Positions 8,201 to 18,489 of a DNA stretch of 64,000 nt are shown here, piece by piece; the stretch's first letter is position 1, and every line of letters starts with the position of its first letter. A program made the translations under genes and the position numbers. Source of the DNA: Rhipidocladum racemiflorum. Its lineage: Eukaryota; Streptophyta; Magnoliopsida; Poales; Poaceae. Below the pieces are notes generated by a model. That model was not told where the DNA came from. It saw only the letters and a list, made by a program, of their open reading frames with translations, and ran no database searches. The stretch is from positions 868,001 through 932,000 of the forward strand of contig CM070579.1 in assembly GCA_036346355.1 (NCBI GenBank), in the 5' to 3' direction.

Positions 8201-10640
8201 ACATCGTGTCCACTAACTTCTCTATCTCTGAAGATTTTGCTAAAGAACTTCATAACAAACAGAGACAACAAAAGTAAAATTAGTTCTGTTAGATTCATAA
8301 GAAAACTGAAATACACAAACCAACAAAAAATTTATCTGTTCAGTATCAATGAAAACAAGAATGCAGAAATATAAAAACCAAGGAGTATTATCTGTTTGGC
8401 ATGCTACAAAATAATGCGATGAAAGAATGAAAAAAATAATTTGTGAAATAAGAGGCTGTGCACAGTGCTTTAGGGAAGCATCTAACTGTATCATATATAA
8501 TTAAAAAATAATCTATTATCCATATTCATGTCAAATTGGTCATCATAAAAAAAATCAAGTATATAAGAATAAGATATAAGAAGACAAAAATAGGGGTATG
8601 TGGCGCCTAATGATTGACGAACACAAGCTTGTGCTTAGCTCAAAACAGTTCCATAAATAGACACTGCAGAGATGCAATGATTTTCAAAAGACCACAACAA
8701 CTTTTTCAGTATAGTCAGTGATATGTGATCATGCTAAAAATCTGAAAAGAAGCAAAAACTACCAAATTAAAATTGAAGACAGTAGACTAGTACAAATAAT
8801 TCAAAAAGAGATGGCATACGTCATTCATTCCACCGCCGCCACCACCACCACCGAAAATATCCTCAAAAGGATTGCCAAAACCACCCTCGAATGGACCACC
8901 AGGTCCACCTCCAGAAGAAGCTTTCTCATACTGATCGGGGCCAACCTGTAAAAATGGGCCAAGGAGAAATAAATGCTAATTCCATAATTGTCCGAGATTC
9001 TGGGCAAGGTTACTTTAAAAGGTTGGTGATTTGGTGCTGTAAGTTTCTAAGATATGTTGATGACCCTGGTATATAGTATGGATAAGCAACAACCAAACAA
9101 TTAGCCAAACTGAACTACCACTGACACTAACTATGTTGGGGTAAGGGGAATTAATAACATAAAGTTTCAAATTTTCAGTCATTTGCAACTCATGAGAATA
9201 TAGGTAACAGGCATTGACAGTAAAAAATTGTAGACATACAAATAATTAAATAGGTTGAATTGTTACCTGATCATAGAGCGATTTTTTTTGCTCATCCTTC
9301 AAAGTCTACAGAGAAGAGGGAGAAGTATTCCTCAGCACTGTTAGAAGCTATACGTATACGTATATACCTTTTAAGGGTTCCACGCTGAAAGGCAATCAAT
9401 TACCTCATAAGCTCGCTGAACCTCTTGAAACTTCCTTTCTGCATCAGCATCACCTTTATTTGTATCTGGATGAAGCTTCTTCGCAAGCTTTTAGGAGAAA
9501 ACAAAAGAAAAAAAGATAGGATGGTAAGGTAAACTGCAAGCCACGGGAAAAGAAGGATTGCCGTATAATCTAGAGAAAATTACAAATTAGCATGTGCAGC
9601 CCTGGTAATACCAATGCTACAGAAATGACACATATAGCTGATAATTAGTGCGTAATTAAGCATTGAGGAGGAGGCTTCATTTCCTTCACAGCAGTGTATC
9701 AAAACATCCGAAGGCCCTTCACTTATACTACCTTATAGGCTTATAAATTCTTACGAGCCCATGTAACATTTTTCAGAAACAGTTATGGAATTGGCCAACA
9801 TACAGAAGTGTGTAAATGGTAACAACTTAGAGACAACATTACAACTGAAAATGGGTGAGGATGATGTGATTTCTAAGCAGGGAACTTATGATGCATATGT
9901 TAGACATTTGGCACATAATACTTGTGCATTTGGAACTTCAAACATTATGGACTAAAATTACTAAGTACTAACCAAAGGAAAACCATTTTGTTTAATCCTA
10001 AACTGTAAGATTCTAAGTTACAAAACTAGAACTACGACGTACAACTTTGATGTAGTACTTAACTTACACCCTAAGCATGACAATAGCTGTGTTCAGCAAG
10101 AAGCACATCCAATTATCTAAAACTGACAGGACCAATTCGAGGCAACCATACCGCATAATACGCTTTCTTGATCTCCCCCTGGCTCGCGTTCTTGCTCACG
10201 CCGAGCACATCATAGTAATCCCTCACCGCCACCGGCCTGGTCCCTGCGCAATCACGCATCCAACAGAACCACACGACTCATCCAAGCTCACCAAATCAGA
10301 AACGAACGAAACAAGCAACCCTGCCCCTTCCCCCCCTTCTCCTCACCGTGGAAGAACCTGCTACTGTTCGGCGAGGAAAACGGCGACCTCCAGGAGGGAG
10401 CCGAGCGAGCCACGTCGTTCCACATCGCTGCACGCAGGCAACCAAACATCAATCACGGGAATCACGAAGCAGCCAGCTAGACCCCAAGAAATCGGGAGGC
10501 CCAGTAGAGGGGGGCTCACCTCCGTGGACGCGCGAGGGGTGGAAGCAGGAGGCATACGATGGAGAGGAGGAGGAGGAGGAGGAGGAGAGGGAGCGGCGGA
10601 CGAGGAGGAGCGCGAGGCGAGCGCCGCCGGGGACCCGCAT
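5207..10640 (-). CDS. mitochondrial type-I (A) DnaJ/Hsp40 co-chaperone, GFA2-like
   Basis: 17 exons on the minus strand: 10640-10520, 10427-10347, 10243-10152, 9487-9404, 9305-9267, 8945-8820, 8247-8197, 8123-8036, 7942-7878, 7778-7704, 7019-6947, 6860-6769, 6680-6609, 6176-6120, 6033-5985, 5445-5379 and 5306-5207. All junctions are GT-AG and keep frame, giving 443 residues. Residues 1-68 form an Arg/Ser-rich presequence. The J domain follows (about 72-140) with HPD at 104-106, then a Gly/Phe-rich linker with a run of eight Gly (to 181). The zinc-binding region (212-284) has four CxxC pairs, three of them full CxxCxGxG (C224, C241, C263); the fourth reads CKSCKGKK. The C-terminal client-binding domain ends the protein. 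It should stimulate mitochondrial Hsp70 ATPase. It resembles Arabidopsis GFA2, known for polar-nucleus fusion and synergid cell death. Confidence 0.95.
6991..7182 (-). repeat. tandem partial duplication of DnaJ exon 11 boundary
   Basis: The segment 6991-7080 (3' splice site and first part of exon 11 plus upstream intron) is repeated at 7094-7182. The copy differs by a one-base deletion inside the exon-derived part. The duplicated piece carries a second, upstream AG acceptor and an incomplete exon. Confidence 0.9.
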
Positions 10641-11096
10641 GGTGCAGTCGTGTAGCCTCGCCGTCGCCTCGCGTTGCTGCGGGCTAATAAGAAGAGTGCG
10701 AGCAGGGCAAGGAACGTTCTGGAATGCGCTGCTCTTCTCGAGTCGTGAGATGGGCTGTAATTTCTCTTGCCTAGAATACGGCCAACTGGGCCTAGAGCCA
10801 GCTGCTCCTCGGCCCGTTTAGATTTGGAGCTCAAATCCTGGCCCGTTTAGAACGAGGGAATTTTCGAGAAAATTAATTTACCAGTAATTAACCAGTTCCA
10901 AACGGAGCATAAGATTTGATCAAAACTAGCTCAAACGTAGAGTTTTTCATTGGAAATGTCGATCAATTGTCATTGGGTATTCTTTTCTCGGTGCAATGTA
11001 ATTTTTTTTTCGAATGGTACAATGTAAATTAGCATCTCCAGATCAACACATGCATGTATCGACGTCTGTGTATACATGTACGATCTTTAGGCTTGA
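10641..11096. promoter_or_regulatory. upstream region of DnaJ gene and 3' side of NHL1
   Basis: 10641-10830 is GC-moderate and must hold the 5' UTR and promoter of the DnaJ gene on the minus strand; no TATA box is evident. 10850-11096 is AT-rich and would hold the 3' UTR of the NHL gene. Confidence 0.4.
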
Positions 11097-11804
11097 TCAC
11101 CCCTTGACCGGGGTGCAGTTGTTGGGTTTGGACGGCGGCGGGCAGCCGCCGATGCATCTGGGTTGTTTCAGGCTTGCGACCGCCGCCGCGGTGCGCGCTG
11201 GGCTGCAGGACACGTCGCCGGCGTTGGACTCCTCGTAGTAGCTACCGATGGTGACCGGCCAGCAGTCGAAGGTGAAGTTGACGCCGCGCTTGATGCTGCT
11301 CACCCCCTTCGCCCCTCCGATGGTGAAGCTCAGGGAGGCTGCCGCCTGCACCAGCACCTGGTCGCTCTCTCCGTCGTACAGCCGGCTCGCGAGCGCCGAC
11401 ACCGCGGAGGCGTTGAGGAACCCGACCCAGGGCACGTAGTGCTCCGCCTGCTGCGGCACGACGAAGGGGGCAAGGGTGAACGCGGCGAGCTCCAGCGAGG
11501 CGCCGTCGAGGAGGCGGATGAGGTTGTCCCCGCCGAAGTGGATAACGGCGCGGCCGCTCGGGTTGTAAGCGCGGAGGATGATCTTGTACTTGATCAAGGA
11601 GTCCAGCGACTCCGGCCGCTCCACGGACACCGCGCCGTTGGCGACGGAGAGGTCGAGCTCCGCCGGCCGGAGTGCCATGATGACGGCCACGACGACGGTC
11701 GCCGCGACGATCGCGCCGAGCAGCGCGACCACCGCGTAGCGCGCCGCGCCCAGCCATGGGAACTTGGTGCGCTTGCGGTCACCACCGGCGCCTCCCATGT
11801 GCAC
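11097..11804 (-). CDS. NDR1/HIN1-like (LEA_2 family) membrane protein 1
   Basis: Single exon, 235 residues (233 if the second Met is used; the third codon ATG has the better context). A short basic N-terminus (DRKRTK) is followed by one membrane segment (about 24-46, rich in Ala/Val) and an extracytosolic LEA_2-like beta-sandwich (about 52-190). That domain contains the AYNPSGR motif (NPSxR is typical of NHL proteins) and FDCWPVTIG near residue 180. The tail is Cys/Pro-rich. In this family the proteins sit in the plasma membrane or ER and several act in pathogen response; no function can be assigned from sequence alone. The FxCWP motif is shared with the gene at 40732, so the two are likely paralogues. 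Confidence 0.82.
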   Translation of the reverse strand: MHMGGAGGDRKRTKFPWLGAARYAVVALLGAIVAATVVVAVIMALRPAELDLSVANGAVSVERPESLDSLIKYKIILRAYNPSGRAVIHFGGDNLIRLLDGASLELAAFTLAPFVVPQQAEHYVPWVGFLNASAVSALASRLYDGESDQVLVQAAASLSFTIGGAKGVSSIKRGVNFTFDCWPVTIGSYYEESNAGDVSCSPARTAAAVASLKQPRCIGGCPPPSKPNNCTPVKG

Positions 11805-11867
11805 TAACTAGCCAACGGGTGCTCCGATGGTACGCAGTTCGCTATGATGGAGCCTGTACCTGTCCGG

Positions 11868-11876
11868 TTTTATATA
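11868..11876 (-). promoter_or_regulatory. TATA box of NHL1
   Basis: On the minus strand this reads TATATAAAA, 64 bases upstream of the start codon at 11804, a normal core-promoter position giving a short 5' UTR. Confidence 0.6.
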
Positions 11877-11966
11877 TCAAGGATTTGCTAATCTCGCGAT
11901 CCAGATCGGCCGATGCTCTAGCTAGAACTTATTCCGCTCACATGTCGGGACCTGATCGAGTAGGTG

Positions 11967-12961
11967 TAGGGTGGTTATTCGGTTTTTTCGGTTTGGTTTT
12001 TTTGGTTAAAAAGTAGTTTGGTTTTTAAAAACTTGCAACCGAAATTCTCAGACAAAAATAAAAAAATCGAACCGATTTAACCGAATAAAATCAGTTCGGT
12101 TAAATCCGGTTTCACGGTTAACCGTAGGCAACAAAGCAAAGCGAGGAGTGGCGGAGAGAAGAAGGTGCTTACAAGGCTGAGTGTGTCAGCATACTGTGTG
12201 CTCGAGCACGGCGGCTTGGTCGCGCCGTCCTCCGCATCGCTCCCAGCCGTGGCGTCGTCCCTGTCATCCTCCTCAATGCTCCCAGGCACGACGCTGCTCC
12301 ATCTCCCGCCTCCCGGCTGCAGACATCGGATCCCAAGCGCAACGTTGCTCCATCTCCCGCCTCTCGGTCGCAGACGCCGGATCTCATCGCTCCAGGATCT
12401 CGGCCGTCCGGTTGTCGAACTCGAATGGGATGAACAGTGCCTCCGAGGCTCCGATGGTAGCATCATGGCGTGCGCATCAGGGTCGCAAGTAACAGTGTTA
12501 TTGATGTAGCCACAGGCGCAGGTGTTGCACGGCACCACGGAGTCATTGTAGTAGGAGAAGAAGGAGACGTAGCACTTGGCGGCGCGCTTCTTGGGCTAAC
12601 CAGCCGGGTGATGTTGCATGCCACCTGCCATGACGCCAGGGGGGTTTGTCGACATTAGCCCCGTTCGGCCGACCTGTTGGGGAACTCCATGGGGCTCAAA
12701 TGGGGGGATTGGGGATGGCTAACCGCGTGGGAAATGGCCGAAAGGGAGGGGGATTCGATTCGATATAGGTGTGGTGGGGATCAGAATTTGGGGGACACTA
12801 TTCACTTAACGATATTTGGCTTATTCGGTTTTTGGGACCAAAGAACCGAATTGAAAACCGAATAGTCTTCAAATAATTTCCAATAATAAATCGAAAACCG
12901 AATTTGGTTTATTCGGTTCGGTTCGATTATTCGATTTTGGTTAAAAAAATACCCACCCCTA
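11967..12961. mobile_element. non-autonomous hAT element carrying gene fragments (Pack-hAT)
   Basis: 995 bp flanked by a perfect 8-bp target duplication AGTAGGTG (11959-11966 and 12962-12969), the hallmark of hAT transposons. The ends are TAGGGTGGTTATT and the complement of TAGGGGTGGGTATT, an imperfect terminal inverted repeat of hAT type. Both subterminal regions are packed with TTCGGTT/AACCGAA motifs, as in many plant hAT elements. There is no transposase. The interior is GC-rich and contains a COBRA-like fragment plus an approximately 55-bp internal duplication (12290-12380). Confidence 0.85.
12385..12650 (-). pseudogene. COBRA-like (COBL) gene fragment captured in the hAT element
   Basis: Minus-strand translation gives successive conserved COBRA blocks: SWQVACNITRL (12593-12640), AKCYVSFSYYNDSVVPCNTC with ACG (12515-12580), AHAMMLPSE, then ALFIPFEFDNRTA (about 12400-12440). 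The blocks are in three frames, so at least two frameshifts are present. The Cys-rich CCVS...CPTCACG region is diagnostic of COBRA proteins, GPI-anchored regulators of cellulose deposition. Only the middle of the gene is here, so it is a captured, non-functional fragment. Confidence 0.78.
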
Positions 12962-12969
12962 AGTAGGTG

Positions 12970-13589
12970 CATGCAAACATGTACTTACTACAAGACTTTT
13001 TAATATCATTGGTAGGCATCGAGAGCCCATACTAAGTGATACAAAAAATTTAAAGGATGAAGTTACAAGAGTTTAAGGGCAATTTGGTGATATCTCGTGA
13101 TACTTCGTTTAGAATGGCAAAAGGTCAGAATAAAAACAAAACGCCAATTGGATTTTATATTTTAACTCGTTTGAGATTTTGTTCTTCATAGCTTACAAAT
13201 AAGAAATTCAATAATTAATTAAAAATAATTTCTAAAGGATCAAATGTCGAAGAAACGAAAAGGACGAGGGAAATTCAACTTAGAATTAAGATTAAAATTT
13301 GATTCTACATTTTTACTTATTTTGAAATTTCTAGGATGTTATATTATACATACATATATGGAGGAACTTGTTCGGTCACACGTGGATACTCCATGAAAGG
13401 ATGGCAGGCACTTGGTTAGGCCTGCTTGCTTTACGCGATCGAGTGGAGCTTATAAGCTGTGATCACTTTATTCCATTGCATTCGTGCTTGCAGCTGGTCC
13501 AAATTATAATATGCGATTAGCCTCCTCTAAGCTGTGATTACTTTATTCCATCGAAACACTGACCTGGCTATCTAGCTGTTTAGGCAGAC
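12970..13589. other. AT-rich intergenic DNA
   Basis: No open frame of note and no element ends seen. A direct repeat of about 30 bp containing CTGTGATCACTTTATTCCA occurs near 13457 and 13531. Confidence 0.4.
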
Positions 13590-13889
13590 CAGCCATCGTC
13601 CCATCAGATGGAGCCCGCGCACTCGCCGGAGTCCTCGCCGCCACCGCTGTCTCCTTCCTCATCTGCTTCTCCGTCGCCGACGCCCGGAGCGGCGCCACCC
13701 CCAACAGGGGCGTGTACCTGAACCTCGCCCTGCTGGCCGCCAACCCAAGCTGGCGCGCCGCGGCGGGGACGAGATGCTGGGCGTCATGCACTCACTGGTA
13801 CGGCGCTGACGTTAGACGATAGGTGGCTTCAGGAGCTCGCCGGCCGGCAACCGGAGCTCGCCGGCCGGCAACCGGAGCAGCGACCCGTT
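13590..13889 (+). pseudogene. NHL-like (LEA_2) pseudogene, 5' half
   Basis: One frame reads a membrane segment (ALAGVLAATAVSFLICFSVA) followed by a beta-strand and the NPS motif (NLALLAANPSW), the same order as in the neighbouring NHL genes. The frame then shifts, and a GC-rich direct repeat of about 24 bp (13837-13878) follows. No in-frame start codon leads into the membrane segment. The sequence is cut at 13889 by gypsy element 1; CCGTT (13885-13889) is its target duplication. The gene continues at 23714. Confidence 0.7.
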
Positions 13890-14943
13890 TGTCAGCGTCC
13901 TAGCCAACAGGCACCTCCGGATCAGGTGCTTATAAGGTTCTAACGGGGGGCTTTAGGTGTGATCGCCGAAGGAAGGAAGATGGACGGGATGAGGGTGGAG
14001 CTCAGAGGAATGGGGACGCTCGGGTTTGCCCAGGTTCGGGCCCTCCGAAGAGTAACAGCCCTAGTCCTGCTTTTCTTGGTATTGCTTGGGTTCCTGTTTG
14101 AGAGTATCAAACCTCCCAGAAGCCAACCCCTTTTCCATGCACCCTGGCCCCTTTTATACTTGGGCTCACGGGGGCGCATGGGAGGCTTACATTGCGAGCT
14201 ACCATCATTACGCTGACAAGGGCGCATTTAATGCACAAGTCTCTGTTCTTACATCTCATTATTACCCGCCGCAGCCGTCACACCCCTGCCTCGGGCCTTA
14301 CGTCCGCCAACGCTACCCGTTCCGTCAGGGGGTAAGGTGCTGTCGTGGTGTCATACACCATTAATGCACGCCTGGGGAAGACGCGCCGCCATACTGCATT
14401 CTTCACGCTTTACATTTAATGCGCACGATTCGCATTAAATGCCCTTGACCTAGGCGCTGCAGCCTCGGGGGTGGACGCCAGGAGAGTGGCCTGCATGCCA
14501 CCTGTCTGGTGGGCGACCACCTCGCTGGTCACCCGAGGGCATGGTCTGCCTGCCACGCGCCCCTTGGGCGACCACCTTCCTGGGCGCCCAGCGGTGTGGC
14601 CTGGTTGCCACCTGTCCACTGGGCGACCACCTTCTTGGGCGCCCGGTGGTGTGGCCTGGTCGCCACTGCCCCCGGCGACCACCTTCTTGACGCCTTGATG
14701 GTGTGGCTCGATCGCCACCGCCCACTGGCGACCACCTTCTTGGGCGCCAGTGGTGTGGCCGATCGCCACCGCCCACTGGGCGACCACTTTCTGGGCGCCG
14801 GTGGTGTGGCTCAGTCGCCACACGCCCACCGGGCGACCATGCCGGAGTCGCTGCCGCCATGGCGGCGGGCCGGACGCGCCCTGCCCGACCGGTGATCTCT
14901 TTTACTGCGGGGGAGTGGGGACCCTGGCGTAAAATACGCCGAC
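13890..14943 (-). repeat. 3' LTR of gypsy element 1 (1,054 bp)
   Basis: On the minus strand it starts TGTCGGCG at 14943; on the plus strand its other end starts TGTCAGCG at 13890. Positions 14390-14943 are repeated at 23162-23713. It contains a tandem array of about seven 52-57 bp units (14506-14840). Confidence 0.88.
14506..14840. repeat. minisatellite inside the LTR of element 1
   Basis: About seven units of 52-57 bp, each built on GGGCGACCACCTTCTTGGGC followed by a GGTGGTGTGGC block. The same array, with different unit edits, occurs in the other LTR at 23282-23610. Confidence 0.9.
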
Positions 14944-15344
14944 AAGAGCTCCGGCCCACCTAAGCGCTTTTGGCCTACCCTCTTCTTCTTTTCCTTCTCT
15001 TAGATGCCCCTCGGAAACCGCTTAGTCTCTGGGTGGGGCCATTAATAAACCCATACGCCCATGATTTTCAAGGGACCTTCTAGCTTCTTAGGTTCTCAAG
15101 GCGGTTTGCGTGATTATTCCCTTTGGCAACCGCCGCACGATCCTTAGGATGTGCCTTTTAATGGGGCTTTTGAACTCCGTTTTCGAACCGCCGCGCCCCT
15201 TCGGTTTTCAGCAGAAGGCTCCTCATGACCTTATAAGAGGTGGACTGAGGGGGAGCGGTTCAGCCTCTTTCTACTTTCCTTTCCGCTTCAGAGCTTGTTT
15301 CTTCTTCTTCTTTGTCGACGCGCTCTGATACTTTCCCGCGCCTG

Positions 15345-16060
15345 ATGGCTCCCGTTCTCCCATCGTCATCCGTCGAGGAGGAGGTTGCCACTAGGCTCTC
15401 TCGGAACATAACCGCGGGCGCCCTCCGTGTTCATACGGACTATCGAGCCCCATTGTCGGCCGAGAAGTGGTTTTCTTCGGTGGCGGCTTAGCGACTGCTG
15501 CCGCGGTTTCGGACTTCTACCTTTCCGTCCTCAACTTCTCGCCATTCACCACATCCACCTTCCCCCAACTCGCCGTCCTCCTCGCGGCCTTCGCCCACTT
15601 CTGCGAAATGTTCGTAGGAGTGCGACCCAACCTCCTGCTCTTTCGCTTTTTCTATACCCTTCGCGCCGCGGGCGGCAATTCGCCTGTCACCGGGAGTTGC
15701 CACCTGCGGCTTCGCGACGGGACCGTGTCGCGCTACATCCGCTGGATTGTCGGTCGATTGGAGGAATTGGCGCGAAGATTGGGTGTATGTTGAGGATGAC
15801 AATGGTATCGAGTCTTTGGAGCTTCCGATCGCCCGGCCCAAGAACCCCAACTGGGGGGCCCATGTGAGCGAGACGCCTGAGCTCCAGGTGATGCTAGCCC
15901 GTGTTGACCAGCTGCGGACGGCGGGTCTGACAGGGCTCATGGTCATCCGGGACTTCGTCTCCCGGAGGCTATGCCCTCTGCGCCGTCGCGTCCGCCCGGC
16001 CTGGCAGTATATGGGCGTAGGCGACGGGACCCGGAGTATCGTTGGAGGTAACCTGTCTCG
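15345..16060 (+). pseudogene. antisense accessory ORF of element 1, N-terminal part
   Basis: Runs opposite to gag-pol. It starts MAPVLPSSSVEEEVATRLS; the frame is broken at about 15470-15490. The domain continues with FSPFTTSTFPQLAVLLAAF and FCEMFVGVRPNLLLFRFFY, then a third frame from 15747. The pattern (helix, 'F.GV.P...LF..FF', then a basic stretch) matches the family listed in domain databases as 'putative gypsy type transposon', found between integrase and 3' LTR in Tat-lineage elements. Function is unknown. The same protein family is seen in elements 2 and 3. Confidence 0.7.
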
Positions 16061-17023
16061 TCTCGGATCGCTCACTGCTTTTCTTCTTTATTGGTTGAAC
16101 CCGGTGTTGACAGTGCTTCTGCGTCCTGGGGTTTTCCCCTTCTTCCCTTTTTTGTTGACAGCCGCCGGGAACCTGGCACCTGACGTGATCGACAGGTGGA
16201 TGGCGCAGCTGGGCTTCGTCGATCCGTTCGCTGCCGTTCGAGGGCGCATTCGCTCTGCCGGCTATCGTCGGGAGCGCGGCGATGTCCGTGCCTGCCGTCG
16301 ATGGGCGCCATGGGCACGTCCCATTACAACGCGCCAGTGCCTTTGACAATCCGGGACTCTCCCCGGTGGTCGAGGAAGCGCGATCGTCGGGCAGCGATAG
16401 CGATGAGGCCCCTCTCAAAACCCGCCTCTGAGCCGGCCGGCGGAGTCTTCAGCGGCAGCCGCGAGACTTCATCGGCTGCGTGATCGGCTCCTCAATAGTA
16501 GCAGGGGTTAAATCGGCCGGCGGGACTCGTCCTTTCCTCTCTTGTGGCGGCGGTAACCGCGCCCACGCGCCCGGCTCCTTTGCGCCTCGCCGCGCCGATG
16601 GTGGGACAACGGCTGCCGCCCGGCCGCTATGAGGCCACAGCCGCCGCCGCCGTCACTGCCGCCCTCAATGCCGATTCTTCCTCCGCCGCCACAGCCAGCG
16701 CCGGCGGTTCTTCCTCCGCCGCCGCCGCCGGCAACGGTGATTCCTCCCCCGCCGCCAGCACCGGTCCCTAGACCGCTAGGACCGGCACCGGCAGCGCCAC
16801 GCGGGGGACTGGTCCTTACTCCGAGCGTGCCCCGATTCCCGAGGCCGTCGCCCAGGTATTCCTTCAAAAACGCACATGCGATTAAGTTTTTTCGAATAAC
16901 TTCTCACCGTCACTTACCTCTCCCTCTTGGGGTTTCGCCGGACATTCCCGCGCCAGAATCGGGTCGATCCTGACGTCGCGGCACGCGGCGCGACACCGGA
17001 TCGCCGACCCCCAGGGCGAGCAA

Positions 17024-17647
17024 GTGGAGGGGGGCGACCCCCAAGCAGTCGCTGCTGCGGCCGCCGTTCAGGCCCCAGGCCCGCTTGGCCCCGCGCCCAC
17101 CCCGGATCCTCCTTCTGCCTCCGTTCCTTCGGCGGACGCGGACGCTCTGCTGGCAGCTCTTAGCGAGCTCTACTCCAGCACGAGCACACGTCTGACGACG
17201 AGCCGGGAGCGGCTCACGGAGGCGGGAGCTGAAATCAACCGCCTCCGCAAGGAGGTGGATGATCTACGCGAACGGGGAGCAGGGCTGGAGGCACAGCTGC
17301 GGCGGGAGCGAGAGCAGCGGGAGCAAAGCGCCCACCGCGCCGAAGAGCTTGCCGCGGAGCTGGAGACGGAGAGGGTTGAACGGGTCCAGTCGGAGGCGGA
17401 CACAGTAGGAATGCTGCGCCATGCCTTCGACCGGACGGTGGCCAGCCTTGCTCCATTGGGGCTGGAGCAGTTGGGTCCGCGGGAGGAGAGGGCGCGGCAT
17501 TATGCATTCTGCCTCTGCCGGACTGCGGACTTCCTCACGCTCCTGCCCGCCGCCCTTACCGCCCGGTCCGTCCAGGAGGGGCGCGCAGTGGCGGCGGCCA
17601 CGGCGACGTACGTGGCCGGCTTTCTTTGTGTCGAGCCGCGACGCTAA
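17024..17647 (+). CDS. antisense accessory ORF of element 1, coiled-coil part
   Basis: 207 codons with a long heptad-rich region (residues ~45-125, rich in Arg/Glu/Leu, e.g. INRLRKEVDDLRERGAGL) after a Pro/Ala-rich start. This is probably a downstream exon of the accessory ORF that begins at 15345, since coiled coils follow the N-terminal domain in these proteins. A Pro-rich linker occupies 16600-16850. Splice sites were not resolved. Confidence 0.5.
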   Translation: MEGGDPQAVAAAAAVQAPGPLGPAPTPDPPSASVPSADADALLAALSELYSSTSTRLTTSRERLTEAGAEINRLRKEVDDLRERGAGLEAQLRREREQREQSAHRAEELAAELETERVERVQSEADTVGMLRHAFDRTVASLAPLGLEQLGPREERARHYAFCLCRTADFLTLLPAALTARSVQEGRAVAAATATYVAGFLCVEPRR

Positions 17648-17899
17648 CTTTGATCCCATGGCCACCGCCCAGGGATCGGCGACCGGCGCAGGCGGAGGAG
17701 CGAGTCCAGGGTGCCGCTGAGCGTGTTGCCGCGCAGCTGGAGATGGAGAATCCTCAGCTGGAGACGGCCGCGGAGGACGTGGCGATGGCGCTGGACGTCG
17801 GCCCGGTTGAAGAGGACGTGGCAGCTGCTGAGGCCGCAGCAGAGGCCGAGGAAGAGCCACCCGAAGCTTAGCTTTATTTCTTCTAGCTTTTGTCTGTAA

Positions 17900-18489
17900 G
17901 GACTTTAGATGCAAGACATTTTATATGAAGCGGGGGCACAAGCTCCTGCTATATTATTAAAAAATCGCTTTTACCCTAATCTTTCCGGTTCCGCGCGAGC
18001 CAACACGCGGCCGCTTTAAGACTTAAGGTCTTGTGCCAGGGGATCACTTCCCTCGAACCTCTTGTCCTAGCAAAATTTTGACTCCCAGGTAGCCTCTAGG
18101 GAACGAACACTTAGTGAGTCCGGGCAGGACCTTAGGTTCTTGGCAGTGGTGCTCGAGTCGCCGATCCCCACGGGGACACCCGGAGTGTCATGACCGTGCT
18201 GGGGATCGTGCCGAACCAGCCATCCAATCACCTACTCCCGTGCGCCGCTCTCACTTAGTGATTCCGCCTTTGCTATTGGGGCTTTGCAGGTTTGCGGGGT
18301 ACTAGAGGCAAGTGCCCCGGCACTACTTGACAGAGGGCGAAAAGACCGAAAAGAGGGCAGAGAGAACAACTTTTTCGGATAAGGAAAAAGATAGTATTCA
18401 GTTTCAAACAGAAAGCCTTCCCCGACCCGCGATGGAGAGGAAGACACATTCCGGCCGGTCGGGGAACGGAACCTGAGACTTACAACCGA
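17900..18489. other. spacer of element 1 between antisense ORF and pol
   Basis: Non-coding in both directions. It lies between the end of the accessory ORF and the stop codon of pol and presumably contains the two converging transcript ends. Confidence 0.4.

Noticed and set aside
10077..10821. Long plus-strand frames opposite the DnaJ first exons
   Set aside because: They overlap spliced minus-strand exons whose joined frame matches a known protein; the plus frames are low-complexity shadows.
11163..11807. 214-codon plus-strand frame over NHL1
   Set aside because: Antisense shadow of a GC-rich gene; its composition has no domain, and the minus frame has a membrane segment and NHL motifs.
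14416..14963. Open frames through the LTR of element 1
   Set aside because: They are translations of a GC-rich minisatellite present in both LTRs and not conserved as protein.
16508..16867. Gly-rich minus-strand frame in element 1
   Set aside because: Mirror of the Pro-rich linker on the plus strand; simple-sequence artefact.
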